A stretch of DNA of 64,000 bases from Rhodococcus phenolicus (GTDB lineage Bacteria > Actinomycetota > Actinomycetes > Mycobacteriales > Mycobacteriaceae). Shown here piece after piece: positions 37,951-46,855 of this stretch; the stretch's first letter is position 1; every line of letters starts with the position of its first letter. The stretch spans positions 1-64,000 of the forward strand of contig NZ_LRRH01000034.1 in the NCBI RefSeq assembly GCF_001646785.1, given 5' to 3'. Both the position numbers and the translations under genes were made by a program. The notes beneath the pieces are model-generated. The model was not told the DNA's origin. It was given only the letters and a program-made list of their open reading frames with translations, and ran no database searches.

Positions 37951-38382
37951 TCAGCCGGCGACCGGGCGGTCCGTGCCCAGCTGCTCGCGCCAGCCCGCTT
38001 CCTTCCGGATGTACTCGTTGTCCTGATCGAAGTCCTCGAGCTCGGTCACCCTGCGCACCTCGAGTTTGCTGCCGGGCCCCAGCGGGCAGCGCCTCGCCCA
38101 CTCCGCCGCTTCTTCCTTCGTCGAGGTCTGGATGATCCAGAACCCGGAGAACAGTTCCTTGGTCTCGCCGTAGGGACCGTCCGAGACCAGCGGCGGATCG
38201 GAGTCGAAGTCGACCACGAATCCTTCCTCGGCGTCGGCCAATCCGTCTCCGGCGAGCAGAACGCCCGCCTTGATGAGCGATTCGTTGTACCGGCCCATCG
38301 CGTTGACGATCTCCTCGAAATCCGCGTTCTTCGCCGCTTCGACGGCCTGGTCGGTGGCTCGCAGGATCAGCATGTACTTCAT
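37951..38382 (-). CDS. DGPF (YCII-related) protein, module 2
   Basis: 143 residues, YCII fold, with LVSDGPYGETKELFSGFWII (DGPY at 68-71) and CPLGPGSKLEVRRV. The conserved start MKYMLI is shared with the module 1 protein, but the rest differs, so the two are distinct paralogues. ATG 38382 has GAGGAG 7 nt upstream. It leads the second DGPF-sigma operon. Confidence 0.92.
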   Translation of the reverse strand: MKYMLILRATDQAVEAAKNADFEEIVNAMGRYNESLIKAGVLLAGDGLADAEEGFVVDFDSDPPLVSDGPYGETKELFSGFWIIQTSTKEEAAEWARRCPLGPGSKLEVRRVTELEDFDQDNEYIRKEAGWREQLGTDRPVAG

Positions 38383-38656
38383 GAGGTTCTCCTCCGTCGC
38401 GGGACCGCGTGTCCGGTCCGTTCATGTACACGTCGAACGATGCGGCCGCCGATCGACACATCCGCGAGAATTTTTTCGCGGAGTTTCCGGAGGCGATCCG
38501 GGGCCGACGCAGTCGACCGTAGTCGGACACCCGGACGGGGACGACCGTCCGGCCCGAAACCGGCCCGGGATCGGTGCCGCAGGCGGTGCCGACCCCGTCG
38601 CGATGCGGGTGCCCTGCGGCGGACGTCACGGTCGGGGCTGAGGCAGAATCCGGTCG
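38383..38656. other. Divergent regulatory region between DGPF module 2 and the BenE-like gene
   Basis: 274 bases without a gene. The left part holds the ECF42-type promoter at 38430-38458 for the DGPF gene; the right end has CAGAAT 7 nt before the GTG at 38657, a possible leaderless -10. Nothing else recognised. Confidence 0.6.
38430..38458 (-). promoter_or_regulatory. ECF42-type promoter of DGPF/sigma module 2
   Basis: On the minus strand TGTCGA (38453-38458), 17 nt, CGACGT (38430-38435), 47 nt upstream of the DGPF start codon. The -35 matches the ECF42 consensus exactly and differs from the TGTCCG of module 1, suggesting that the two sigma factors may be partly insulated. Confidence 0.8.
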
Positions 38657-39871
38657 GTGACCACCGCCTCGCAGACTCCGGTTCCGTTGTCCCAGCCGAT
38701 CGGCGCCGGGATCGTGACGGCGCTGGTCGGATTCACCAGTTCGTTCGCGGTCGTGCTCACCGGTCTGCGCGGAGTGGGCGCGTCGGGGCCGGAGGCCGCA
38801 TCCGGGCTGCTCACGCTGTGCGTGGCACAGGCCGTGGGCATCCTGTGGCTGGCCCGGCGCTACCGCATTCCGATCACCCTGGCGTGGTCGACGCCGGGTG
38901 CGGCGCTGCTCGCCGGGGCCGGGGCCGCCGCAGGCGGCTGGCCCGCGGCGGTCGGTGCGTTCATCACGGTGGGTGTGGCGATCGCCGCGACCGGCCTGTC
39001 CCCCCATCTCGGCCGGGTGATCGCGGCGATTCCGACGTCGCTGGCGCAGGCCATGCTCGCCGGGGTTCTGGTGCCGTTGTGCCTGGCCCCGGTGACGTCA
39101 CTGGTCGCAGATCCGGCGGCCATCGCCCCGGTCGCGCTGACCTGGCTGATCATGCTGCGGCTACGGCCGCGCTGGGCGGTACCGGCCGCCTTCGCGGCGG
39201 CCGCGATCGTGATCGCGATCGGCCTCGCACGATCGGGCACGCGTCCGGCGCCGGCGGATCTGTTGCCGTCGATCACGTTCACCACGCCGGCGTGGACCTG
39301 GCAGGCGCTGCTCGGTATCGCCCTGCCGTTGTACATCGTCACGATGGCCTCACAGAACATCCCGGGGACCGCGGTGCTCTCGTCGTTCGGGTACAGGACG
39401 CCCTGGCGTGCGGCGATGACGGTGACCGGACTCGGGACGGTACTCGGTGCCCCGTCCGGCGGGCACGCCGTCAACCTCGCGGCGATCAGCGCGGCCCTGG
39501 CGGCGGCGCCCGAGGCCGACCCCGATCCGAAACGCCGCTGGATCGCGGCATGGACCGCGGGCTGGTCGTATCTGGTGCTCGCGCTGCTCTCGACGGCGGT
39601 GGCGACCCTGGTGGCCCTCGCCCCGGAAGGTGTCGTCGAAACGGTCGCCGGTCTCGCGCTCCTCGCGACCCTGGGCGGTGCGCTCGCATCGTCGTTGCGC
39701 GACAGCGACGGACGCGAAGCCGCGGTCGTGACCTTCCTGGTCGCGGCGTCGGGCCTGAGCGTCTTCGGTATCGGCGCCGCGTTCTGGGCGCTGGTGGCGG
39801 GCCTCGTGGTGCGGCTGGTCCTGTCCTCCGAACGGCCGAATTCGGACGCAGGAAAGATTGTGGAGCGGTAA
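38657..39871 (+). CDS. BenE-family membrane transporter
   Basis: 404 residues with about 11-12 hydrophobic helices and no large soluble domain. The sequence ARRYRIPITLAWSTPGAALLAG and SFGYRTPWRAAMTVTGLGTVLGAPSGGHAVNLAAISAA are BenE-like, a family within the nucleobase/benzoate-symporter superfamily. Benzoate or another aromatic acid taken up with protons is the usual assignment, but no benzoate genes are near. GTG start 38657. Confidence 0.87.
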   Translation: MTTASQTPVPLSQPIGAGIVTALVGFTSSFAVVLTGLRGVGASGPEAASGLLTLCVAQAVGILWLARRYRIPITLAWSTPGAALLAGAGAAAGGWPAAVGAFITVGVAIAATGLSPHLGRVIAAIPTSLAQAMLAGVLVPLCLAPVTSLVADPAAIAPVALTWLIMLRLRPRWAVPAAFAAAAIVIAIGLARSGTRPAPADLLPSITFTTPAWTWQALLGIALPLYIVTMASQNIPGTAVLSSFGYRTPWRAAMTVTGLGTVLGAPSGGHAVNLAAISAALAAAPEADPDPKRRWIAAWTAGWSYLVLALLSTAVATLVALAPEGVVETVAGLALLATLGGALASSLRDSDGREAAVVTFLVAASGLSVFGIGAAFWALVAGLVVRLVLSSERPNSDAGKIVER

Positions 39872-39942
39872 CGATTCGGACCGTACGACCCTCGAGGTTC
39901 TCTCTTCCGGTGAAGTTCCGTGCTTCCTGACACAATGATCGA

Positions 39943-40428
39943 GTGACCAACCGCCAGCCGACGACCCCCGACGCTCAGCCCGACCCGGCCCGGTTCCCGG
40001 CGCTGTGGCCGATGCAGACGCGCTGGGCCGACAACGACCACTACGGCCACGTCAACAACGTCACGTACTACTCATACTTCGATTCCGCGGTCAACGGCTG
40101 GCTCATGGCGACGACGGGTGTGGACATCCGCGAGCTCGAGGCGATCGGCGTAGTCGCGGAGACGTCCTGCCGTTATCTCGCGGAACTGTCGTTCCCGGAT
40201 CGACTCCAGGTCGGTATCGCCGTGGACCGGCTGGGCACCCGCAGCATCACCTACCAGCTGGCGATCTTCCGCGAAGGCGCGGACGGGGCGCTGGTTCCGG
40301 CCGCGACCGGCCGGTTCGTCCACGTCTACGTAGATGCCCGCACACGCCGGCCGGTGCCGATTCCGGACGAGATCCGCAAGGCGGTGATCCAGCTGGTCAA
40401 GGGCTCGCCGGAGCGTCCGGCACCCTGA
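39943..40428 (+). CDS. Acyl-CoA thioesterase (4HBT hot-dog fold)
   Basis: 161 residues. The hot-dog signature TRWADNDHYGHVNNVTYYSYFD (about 26-47) contains the catalytic Asp of the 4-hydroxybenzoyl-CoA thioesterase class. Acyl chain unknown; the thiolase gene 98 bp downstream suggests fatty-acid or related CoA metabolism. GTG 39943; the preceding CACAAT 6 nt away hints at a leaderless transcript. Confidence 0.9.
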   Translation: MTNRQPTTPDAQPDPARFPALWPMQTRWADNDHYGHVNNVTYYSYFDSAVNGWLMATTGVDIRELEAIGVVAETSCRYLAELSFPDRLQVGIAVDRLGTRSITYQLAIFREGADGALVPAATGRFVHVYVDARTRRPVPIPDEIRKAVIQLVKGSPERPAP

Positions 40429-40441
40429 CACCAACCTCTGA

Positions 40442-40484
40442 CCAAGCATCCGCTTGGCAGAACATTCATCTACCGGATTAGACT
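40442..40484 (+). promoter_or_regulatory. Thiolase promoter with palindromic operator
   Basis: CCAAGC-ATCC-GCTTGG (40442-40457) is a perfect 6-bp inverted repeat, of the style bound by TetR-type acyl-CoA regulators. TAGACT (40479-40484) is a good -10 box 22 nt further on, so the palindrome covers the -35 region and could mediate repression. Confidence 0.6.
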
Positions 40485-40526
40485 CCTCGAAACTGCAGTT
40501 CCATCGAGGGAAAGTGATCCGAACAC

Positions 40527-41695
<1,169 letters not shown>

Positions 41696-41699
<4 letters not shown>

Positions 41700-42889
41700 C
41701 CGCGACGACGTGGTTCGCGGGCGGCGGCCGGACCCAGCAGTGCCGCCGCCCCGGCCACCAGCGCGTCGCGCCAGTGCACATAGTCGTGACCACCGCAGAA
41801 TTCGCGATACTCGACGTCGAACCCCTTTGCGCGCAAGAGGTCCCGCACCTCGCGATTCTCCGCGATCAACCGCGGCTCGAGCTCGCCCGCGGTCATCCAG
41901 AACCGTGAGCCGTGTACGTCGAGGCCGTCGAGTTGCTGCTGCACGGACTGCGCTTCCTCGTCGGGTTGCCCGGGCATGCCGGGTCGCGGCCACCAGAACG
42001 ACCCGGACAGGCTGACGGCGCCACCGAAATGCCGCGGAGCATGCAACGCCGCGTAGGTTGCCGCGAGCCCGCCGTAGCTGGAGCCGGCCGCCACGACGGA
42101 TGCGGCCGACGCGGTCGTCCTCCACTCCGCTCGCAGCCACGGCAGAAGGTCGCCGGTGAGGGCGTCGAGAAAGTCTGCGCTGCACGGTAGTTCACGCGAT
42201 CGCGTCGCGGGGTCGATGCTGTCGATCATCACCACCAGCGGAACACGGACTCCGCGTTCGGCGAGCCTGTCGAGGGCCGGGGCGAGAGGGATCTCCACGG
42301 CCGTGACCTTGCCGTCGAACACCACGAGGACGGGGCGGCCGGCCTCGGCGAGCCCTGGTGGCTCGTAGATCCATATCCGGCGACGCACACCCGCGAGTTC
42401 ACGCATCTCCTCGGTCAGGACGCCTCGAGCCTCCTCCGCCGCGTGCCGCCACCAGAGTTGCGCCGGCGCACCGGGCATCACGGCCTCGGATCGTGGACGC
42501 TGCCCCATGGACGAGTAGCTCGGCAGCCGGTTCCAGGGATCGGTCACCAGATCGCCCAGGACACCACGCCACCATTCCCACTCGGTCTCATCGTCCGACG
42601 GCCGCGTGACGGGTTCCGTCCGGGGCAGGAACCCGTAGCCGCCGCGCCAGGTTTCCGGCAACACCACGGAGACGGACCAGAGATCACCCTCCCCGAGCGG
42701 CTTCAGCGCGTGAGCCTCGGGGTCGTGACGATCGGTGATCCCGTTGGCCTCGAGATAGACGTGACGTATGCCCGAGCCGGCGGGAACGCGGAACACGAAC
42801 GTTGCGGTCACCCGGCCCGGCGGCCCCGGATCGATCAGCGGGGAACCCTCGTCCCTCAGGCGGCGCTCCACCAGATCCGCATCGAACAC
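41696..42889 (-). CDS. Enterochelin esterase-like hydrolase (Fes family)
   Basis: 397 residues. An N-terminal Fes-like beta domain (VTATFVFRVPAGSGIRHVYLEANGITDR) is followed by an alpha/beta-hydrolase esterase domain with nucleophile Ser in VVAAGSSYGGLAA near 275 and catalytic His in FCGGHDYVHWRDAL near the end. It should hydrolyse a ferric siderophore ester to release iron in the cytosol. GTG 42889 with AAAGGGG upstream; longer starts would place the iron box inside the gene. Shares an IdeR-type box with the divergent binding-protein gene. Confidence 0.88.
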
Positions 42890-42903
42890 CAGGACCCCTT
42901 TTC

Positions 42904-42922
42904 TTAGGACAACCTCACCTAA
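42904..42922. promoter_or_regulatory. IdeR/DtxR iron box
   Basis: TTAGGACAACCTCACCTAA matches the 19-bp iron-box palindrome at both outer arms (TTAGG/CCTAA). It lies 14 nt before the esterase GTG and overlaps the likely promoter of the divergent binding protein (TAGGGT -10 at 42926-42931). Both genes are expected to be repressed when Fe2+ is plentiful. Confidence 0.88.
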
Positions 42923-42969
42923 CAGTAGGGTACAGCGCAGTACCACTGCTGCTCACAGGAGGATTTCCT

Positions 42970-44013
42970 TTGTCCCCGACAATGCCTCGTCGCCGAGGAT
43001 TCGCCGCCCGGTTCGCGGTGGCGCTCGGCGCGCTTGCCATCGGTGCCGCCACCGTCGCATGCTCCTCGAACGACGACGTCGCGGAGACATCCCCGGTGAC
43101 CACCGGATCCGGTGAATGGCCGCGCACCGTCGAGACCGCCGACGGCCCGGTCACGCTCGAAACGCAGCCGGAACGCATCGTCTCGACGAGTGTCACGCTC
43201 ACCGGTTCCCTGCTCGCACTCGACGCACCTCTCGTCGGCACCGGCGCCCAGCCCCCGAGCTCGGGCGCCAACTCCGCCACCACAGAGCAGGGCCTGTTCA
43301 GGCAGTGGGCGGAGGTGGCCGCCGAACGGGACGTCGAGACGCTCTACCAGGGCGAGATCAACGTCGAGCGCATCACCGCGGCGGCTCCCGACCTCATCAT
43401 CGTCTCCGCCAGCGGCGCCGATTCGACGAAGGACAGCTACGACGTGCTGTCCCGGATCGCACCCACCCTCGTCTTCGACTACACCGACAAGTCGTGGCAG
43501 GAGATCACCACGCAGCTGGCCGACGCCATCGGCGCCGAGGACCGCGCCACCGAACTGATCACCGAGTTCGACACGAAGGTCGACGAGGCCCGCGCCGCGA
43601 TCGCGCCCGCGCTCGCGGAGTCCGACGAGGCCAACATCCTCACCTACAACTCTCCGCAGGACTCACGGATCTTCACCGCCGTGTCGGCGCAGGGCCAGCT
43701 CGCCGAGCGCCTGGGCCTCGTGACGGCAGCGCTGCCCGAGGACATCGAGAACGCCGACAAGGGAACCATGGCCGGTCGCGCCGACGTCGTCCCCGCCGGT
43801 GTCGAGAACCTTTCCCGCGCCCTGCCCGGCACCGTCACGTTCATCATCAGCGCGGACGAGTCCGCCGAGGAGCGGATGAAGACCGATACGCTGCTCGCGG
43901 AAACCCCGTCGGTGCAGTCGGGCAGGATCTACGCGCTGGGCTTCGACAGTTTCCGTCTCGACTACTACAGCGCGAACAACGTCGTCGACCGCATCGTGGA
44001 TGCGCTGACGTAG
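42970..44013 (+). CDS. Iron-siderophore ABC transporter substrate-binding lipoprotein
   Basis: 347 residues, FepB/FecB class. The N terminus has arginines, a hydrophobic stretch (FAVALGALAIGAATVACSS) and a lipobox ending at Cys about 27, so the mature protein should be lipid-anchored outside the membrane. PERIVSTSVTLTGSLLALDAPLVGTG and AAPDLIIVSASG are typical of the two-lobed periplasmic-binding fold. TTG 42970 is chosen because AGGAGGA lies 6-7 nt upstream; ATG 42982 is too far from it. No permease or ATPase genes follow, so these must be encoded elsewhere. Confidence 0.9.
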   Translation: MSPTMPRRRGFAARFAVALGALAIGAATVACSSNDDVAETSPVTTGSGEWPRTVETADGPVTLETQPERIVSTSVTLTGSLLALDAPLVGTGAQPPSSGANSATTEQGLFRQWAEVAAERDVETLYQGEINVERITAAAPDLIIVSASGADSTKDSYDVLSRIAPTLVFDYTDKSWQEITTQLADAIGAEDRATELITEFDTKVDEARAAIAPALAESDEANILTYNSPQDSRIFTAVSAQGQLAERLGLVTAALPEDIENADKGTMAGRADVVPAGVENLSRALPGTVTFIISADESAEERMKTDTLLAETPSVQSGRIYALGFDSFRLDYYSANNVVDRIVDALT

Positions 44014-44039
44014 ATCGCTTCCGAACCGGACGCGACGAG

Positions 44040-44067
44040 TGGCCGGGCACCGTACGGTGCCCGGCCA
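44040..44067. terminator. Two-way terminator hairpin
   Basis: A perfect 28-nt palindrome (half TGGCCGGGCACCGT) between the convergent ends of the siderophore-binding-protein gene (44013) and the Lrp-type gene (44121). Confidence 0.8.
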
Positions 44068-44120
44068 CCGTCGTCCCGACCGATGCGAACCCGGCGGAGC
44101 GGGGGCCGGGCGCCCGCGCA

Positions 44121-44591
44121 TCAGGCCTGCGACAACCGCCGCAGCAGCGGCGCCGTACGTTGCGGCACCAGTTCCCGCATCACCAACGCCATGTTGGTGC
44201 GCTCGACGCCGGGAATCTCGAGGATCTGCCCGGCCAGCCGGTACAGGTCGTCCGCGTCGGTCGCGACGACCTTCACCGACAGGTCCGTCTGCCCTGTCAT
44301 CCCGTAGACCTCCGTGACCTCGGGGATCTCCGCCAGCGCCGCGACGACGCTGTCGAGCCGGTGCTGGTCGACCCTCGTCGCGACGTACGCGGCGAGCGGA
44401 TAACCGAGCGCGCGCGGGTCCACGCGCCGCTCGAACGACGCCAGCACCTCGTCCGCCTCCCAGCGCGCGAGCCGCGCCTGAACCGTATTGCGCGACAATC
44501 CGAGTCGCGCCGCCAACTCGACCCCCGTGGCCCGCGGCGTGCGGGCCAGCTCGAGCAGCAGCCGGGCGTCGGTCGCATCGAGACTGGTCAC
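44121..44591 (-). CDS. Lrp/AsnC-family transcriptional regulator
   Basis: 156 residues: N-terminal helix-turn-helix (LDATDARLLLELARTPRATGVELAARLGLSRNTVQARLARWEADEVL) and a C-terminal RAM ligand-binding domain (VATRVDQHRLDSVVAALAEIPEVTEVYGMTGQTDLSVKVVATD). Divergent from bkdA, so it probably senses branched-chain amino acids or ketoacids and controls bkdABC, as Lrp-type BkdR proteins do in other bacteria. GTG 44591 is preceded by CATACT at 7 nt, a possible leaderless start. Confidence 0.9.
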   Translation of the reverse strand: MTSLDATDARLLLELARTPRATGVELAARLGLSRNTVQARLARWEADEVLASFERRVDPRALGYPLAAYVATRVDQHRLDSVVAALAEIPEVTEVYGMTGQTDLSVKVVATDADDLYRLAGQILEIPGVERTNMALVMRELVPQRTAPLLRRLSQA

Positions 44592-44636
44592 AATCCGCAG
44601 TATGACACCGGCTGGCCCCCTGGAACCGTGCGTTCT

Positions 44637-44663
44637 GCGCAATCCTTCTCGAATCGATTGCGC
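44637..44663. promoter_or_regulatory. Inverted repeat in the lrp-bkdA intergenic region
   Basis: GCGCAATC (44637-44644) and GATTGCGC (44656-44663) form a perfect 8-bp inverted repeat with 11-nt spacer, centre-to-centre 19 bp (about two helical turns). It is well placed to be the operator of the adjacent Lrp-type regulator. Confidence 0.6.
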
Positions 44664-44759
44664 AACTGTCCCCGGCGTGGATGATGTGAGGTACAACACA
44701 GGTATGCCCGGGGATCGCCCCACAAGGGCGCCCGGGCCGGCCCGAACGAGGTGGTCACG

Positions 44760-45863
44760 GTGGTCGACAAGATTGCCTACCCGGTCCAGCTGATCCAGCC
44801 GGACGGCCGGCGGGTTCACAACCCGGAGCACTCCGCGCTCGTCGCCGACATCGGTCCCGAAGAGCTGCGCACCCTCTACCGCGACCTCGTCGTCGTGCGT
44901 CGCATCGACACCGAAGCCACCGCCTTGCAACGTCAGGGCGAACTCGGCCTCTGGGCTTCCCTGCTCGGCCAGGAGGCCGCCCAGGTCGGATCCGCACACG
45001 CGCTCGAACCCGACGACTACGTCTTCACCAGCTACCGCGAACACGGCGTCACGTGGTGCCGCGGTGTCGACCCCGCCGACATGACACGGATGTGGCGGGG
45101 CTGCACGCATTCCGGCTGGGATCCGTCGACCGTCAACACCACCAACCCTGCGATCGTCGTCGGATCGCAGGGACTGCACGCCACCGGCTACGCGATGGGC
45201 GCCCATCTGGACGGCGCCGAGATCGCGACCGTCGCCTACTTCGGCGACGGCGCGACCAGTCAGGGCGACATCTCCGAGGCCCTCGGATTCGCGGTGAGCT
45301 GGAGCGCCGGAGTGGTGTTCTTCTGCCAGAACAACCACTGGGCGATCAGTTCTCCCGTGCACGTGCAGAGCCCGGTGCCGCTCGCCCACCGGGCGGCAGG
45401 ATTCGGCATGCCCGCCGTGCAGGTCGACGGCAACGACGTCCTCGCCGTCCTGGCCGTCACGCGGCAGGCCGCGCGCCGCGCCCGCGACGGCGCCGGCCCC
45501 ACATTCGTCGAGGCCCTCACCTACCGCATGGGCCCGCACACCACGTCCGACGACCCGACCCGCTACCGCACCCCCGCCGAACTCGAGGAGTGGAGAAATC
45601 GCGACCCGCTGAACCGGATGCGGCTGCTGCTCGACCGCGAAGGCCTCGCGGACGAGACCTACCTCGCCGCGGTGCAGGCCGACGCGGACGACGCCGCGAA
45701 CCGCCTGCGCACGGGCACGGTGACCGCCCGCGACCCCGAGCCGCTCACCGTGTTCGACCACGTCTACGCCACCGATCACCGGGCGCTCGCCGGCGAACGC
45801 GCCCGCTACGCCGAGTACCTCGCAGGTTTCGAGTCCGCATCGCACGAGGAGGTCGTGTCGTGA
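44760..45863 (+). CDS. bkdA: Branched-chain 2-oxoacid dehydrogenase E1 alpha subunit
   Basis: 367 residues, thiamine-diphosphate decarboxylase subunit acting on the ketoacids of valine, leucine and isoleucine. The ThDP motif is intact (YFGDGATSQGDISEALGFAVSWSAGVVFFCQNNHWAIS), followed by YRMGPHTTSDDPTRYR with the phosphorylation-loop-like Ser/Thr found in E1 alpha. GTG 44760 has GAGG 9 nt upstream; the GTG at 44751 leaves no room for a ribosome site. The stop overlaps bkdB by 4 nt. Confidence 0.93.
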   Translation: MVDKIAYPVQLIQPDGRRVHNPEHSALVADIGPEELRTLYRDLVVVRRIDTEATALQRQGELGLWASLLGQEAAQVGSAHALEPDDYVFTSYREHGVTWCRGVDPADMTRMWRGCTHSGWDPSTVNTTNPAIVVGSQGLHATGYAMGAHLDGAEIATVAYFGDGATSQGDISEALGFAVSWSAGVVFFCQNNHWAISSPVHVQSPVPLAHRAAGFGMPAVQVDGNDVLAVLAVTRQAARRARDGAGPTFVEALTYRMGPHTTSDDPTRYRTPAELEEWRNRDPLNRMRLLLDREGLADETYLAAVQADADDAANRLRTGTVTARDPEPLTVFDHVYATDHRALAGERARYAEYLAGFESASHEEVVS

Positions 45864-46843
45864 CCACCACCACGCTGGCCCTGGGGGCCGCCCTCAACGC
45901 CGGCCTGCGCCGCGCGCTCGAGCACGACCGCAAGGTCGTGATCATGGGTGAGGACGTCGGCCGGCTCGGCGGCGTCTTCCGTGTGACCGACACGTTGCAG
46001 AAGGACTTCGGTGACAACCGGGTGCTCGACACTCCCCTCGCCGAATCCGGCATCGTCGGAACCGCTTTCGGGATGGCGTTGCGCGGATACCGTCCGGTGT
46101 GCGAGATCCAGTTCGACGGGTTCGTCTATCCCGCCTTCGACCAGATCGTCTCCCAGGTCGCGAAGATCCACTACCGCACCGCGGGCGCGGTCACCGCGCC
46201 GTTGACGATCCGGATCCCCTACGGCGGCGGGATCGGTGCCGTCGAGCACCATTCCGAATCCCCCGAGGTGTACTTCACGCACACCGCGGGCCTGCGGGTG
46301 GTGAGCCCGGGTACCCCGTCGGACGCCTACTGGATGATCCAGCAGGCGGTGGCGCTGGACGATCCGGTGATCTTCCTCGAGCCGAAGCACCGGTACTGGG
46401 ACCGCGGCGAGGTCGATCTCGACACCCCGCCGGAGTTGCCCGTGGACCGGGCGCGCATCACCCGGCCGGGCACCGACGTCACGCTCGTGACCTTCGGCGC
46501 GATGCTGACGACGGCCCTTCAGGCAGCGGACATCGCTGCAGCAGAAGGACACTCGATCGAGGTGATCGATCTGCGGTCGCTGTCCCCGCTCGATGTCGAC
46601 ACCGTCGAGGAGTCGGTGCGCCGCACCGGCCGGCTCGTGGTCGCACAGGAGGCCCCGGTGACCTGCGGGCTCGGCGCGGAAATCGCCGCACAGGTCGCGG
46701 AACGGTGTTTCTATCAACTCGAGGCGCCGGTGCTGCGGGTCGGCGGATTCGACATCCCCTATCCCCCGGCGAAACTCGAGGCACACCACCTGCCCGACCC
46801 CGACCGCATCCTCGATGCCGTCGACCGCAGTCTCGCGGCCTGA
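45860..46843 (+). CDS. bkdB: Branched-chain 2-oxoacid dehydrogenase E1 beta subunit
   Basis: 327 residues. VIMGEDVGRLGGVFRVTDTLQ, DTPLAESGIVGTAFGMALRGYRPVCEIQFDGFVYPAFDQI and the C-terminal transketolase domain (LEAPVLRVGGFDIPYPP) are typical of E1 beta, which completes the ThDP site with E1 alpha. GTG 45860 overlaps the bkdA stop codon and has GAGGAGG upstream. 12 nt separate it from bkdC. Confidence 0.94.
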   Translation: MTTTTLALGAALNAGLRRALEHDRKVVIMGEDVGRLGGVFRVTDTLQKDFGDNRVLDTPLAESGIVGTAFGMALRGYRPVCEIQFDGFVYPAFDQIVSQVAKIHYRTAGAVTAPLTIRIPYGGGIGAVEHHSESPEVYFTHTAGLRVVSPGTPSDAYWMIQQAVALDDPVIFLEPKHRYWDRGEVDLDTPPELPVDRARITRPGTDVTLVTFGAMLTTALQAADIAAAEGHSIEVIDLRSLSPLDVDTVEESVRRTGRLVVAQEAPVTCGLGAEIAAQVAERCFYQLEAPVLRVGGFDIPYPPAKLEAHHLPDPDRILDAVDRSLAA

Positions 46844-46855
46844 GAGGACATGCGC

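Noticed and set aside
40442-40457. KstR2 (cholesterol) operator
   Set aside because: The half sites CAAG/CTTG are there, but six bases separate them instead of the two in the KstR2 box, and no other steroid genes are adjacent.
44751-44759. GTG at 44751 as the bkdA start
   Set aside because: It leaves no distance to the GAGG ribosome site at 44747-44750; the GTG at 44760 has normal spacing.
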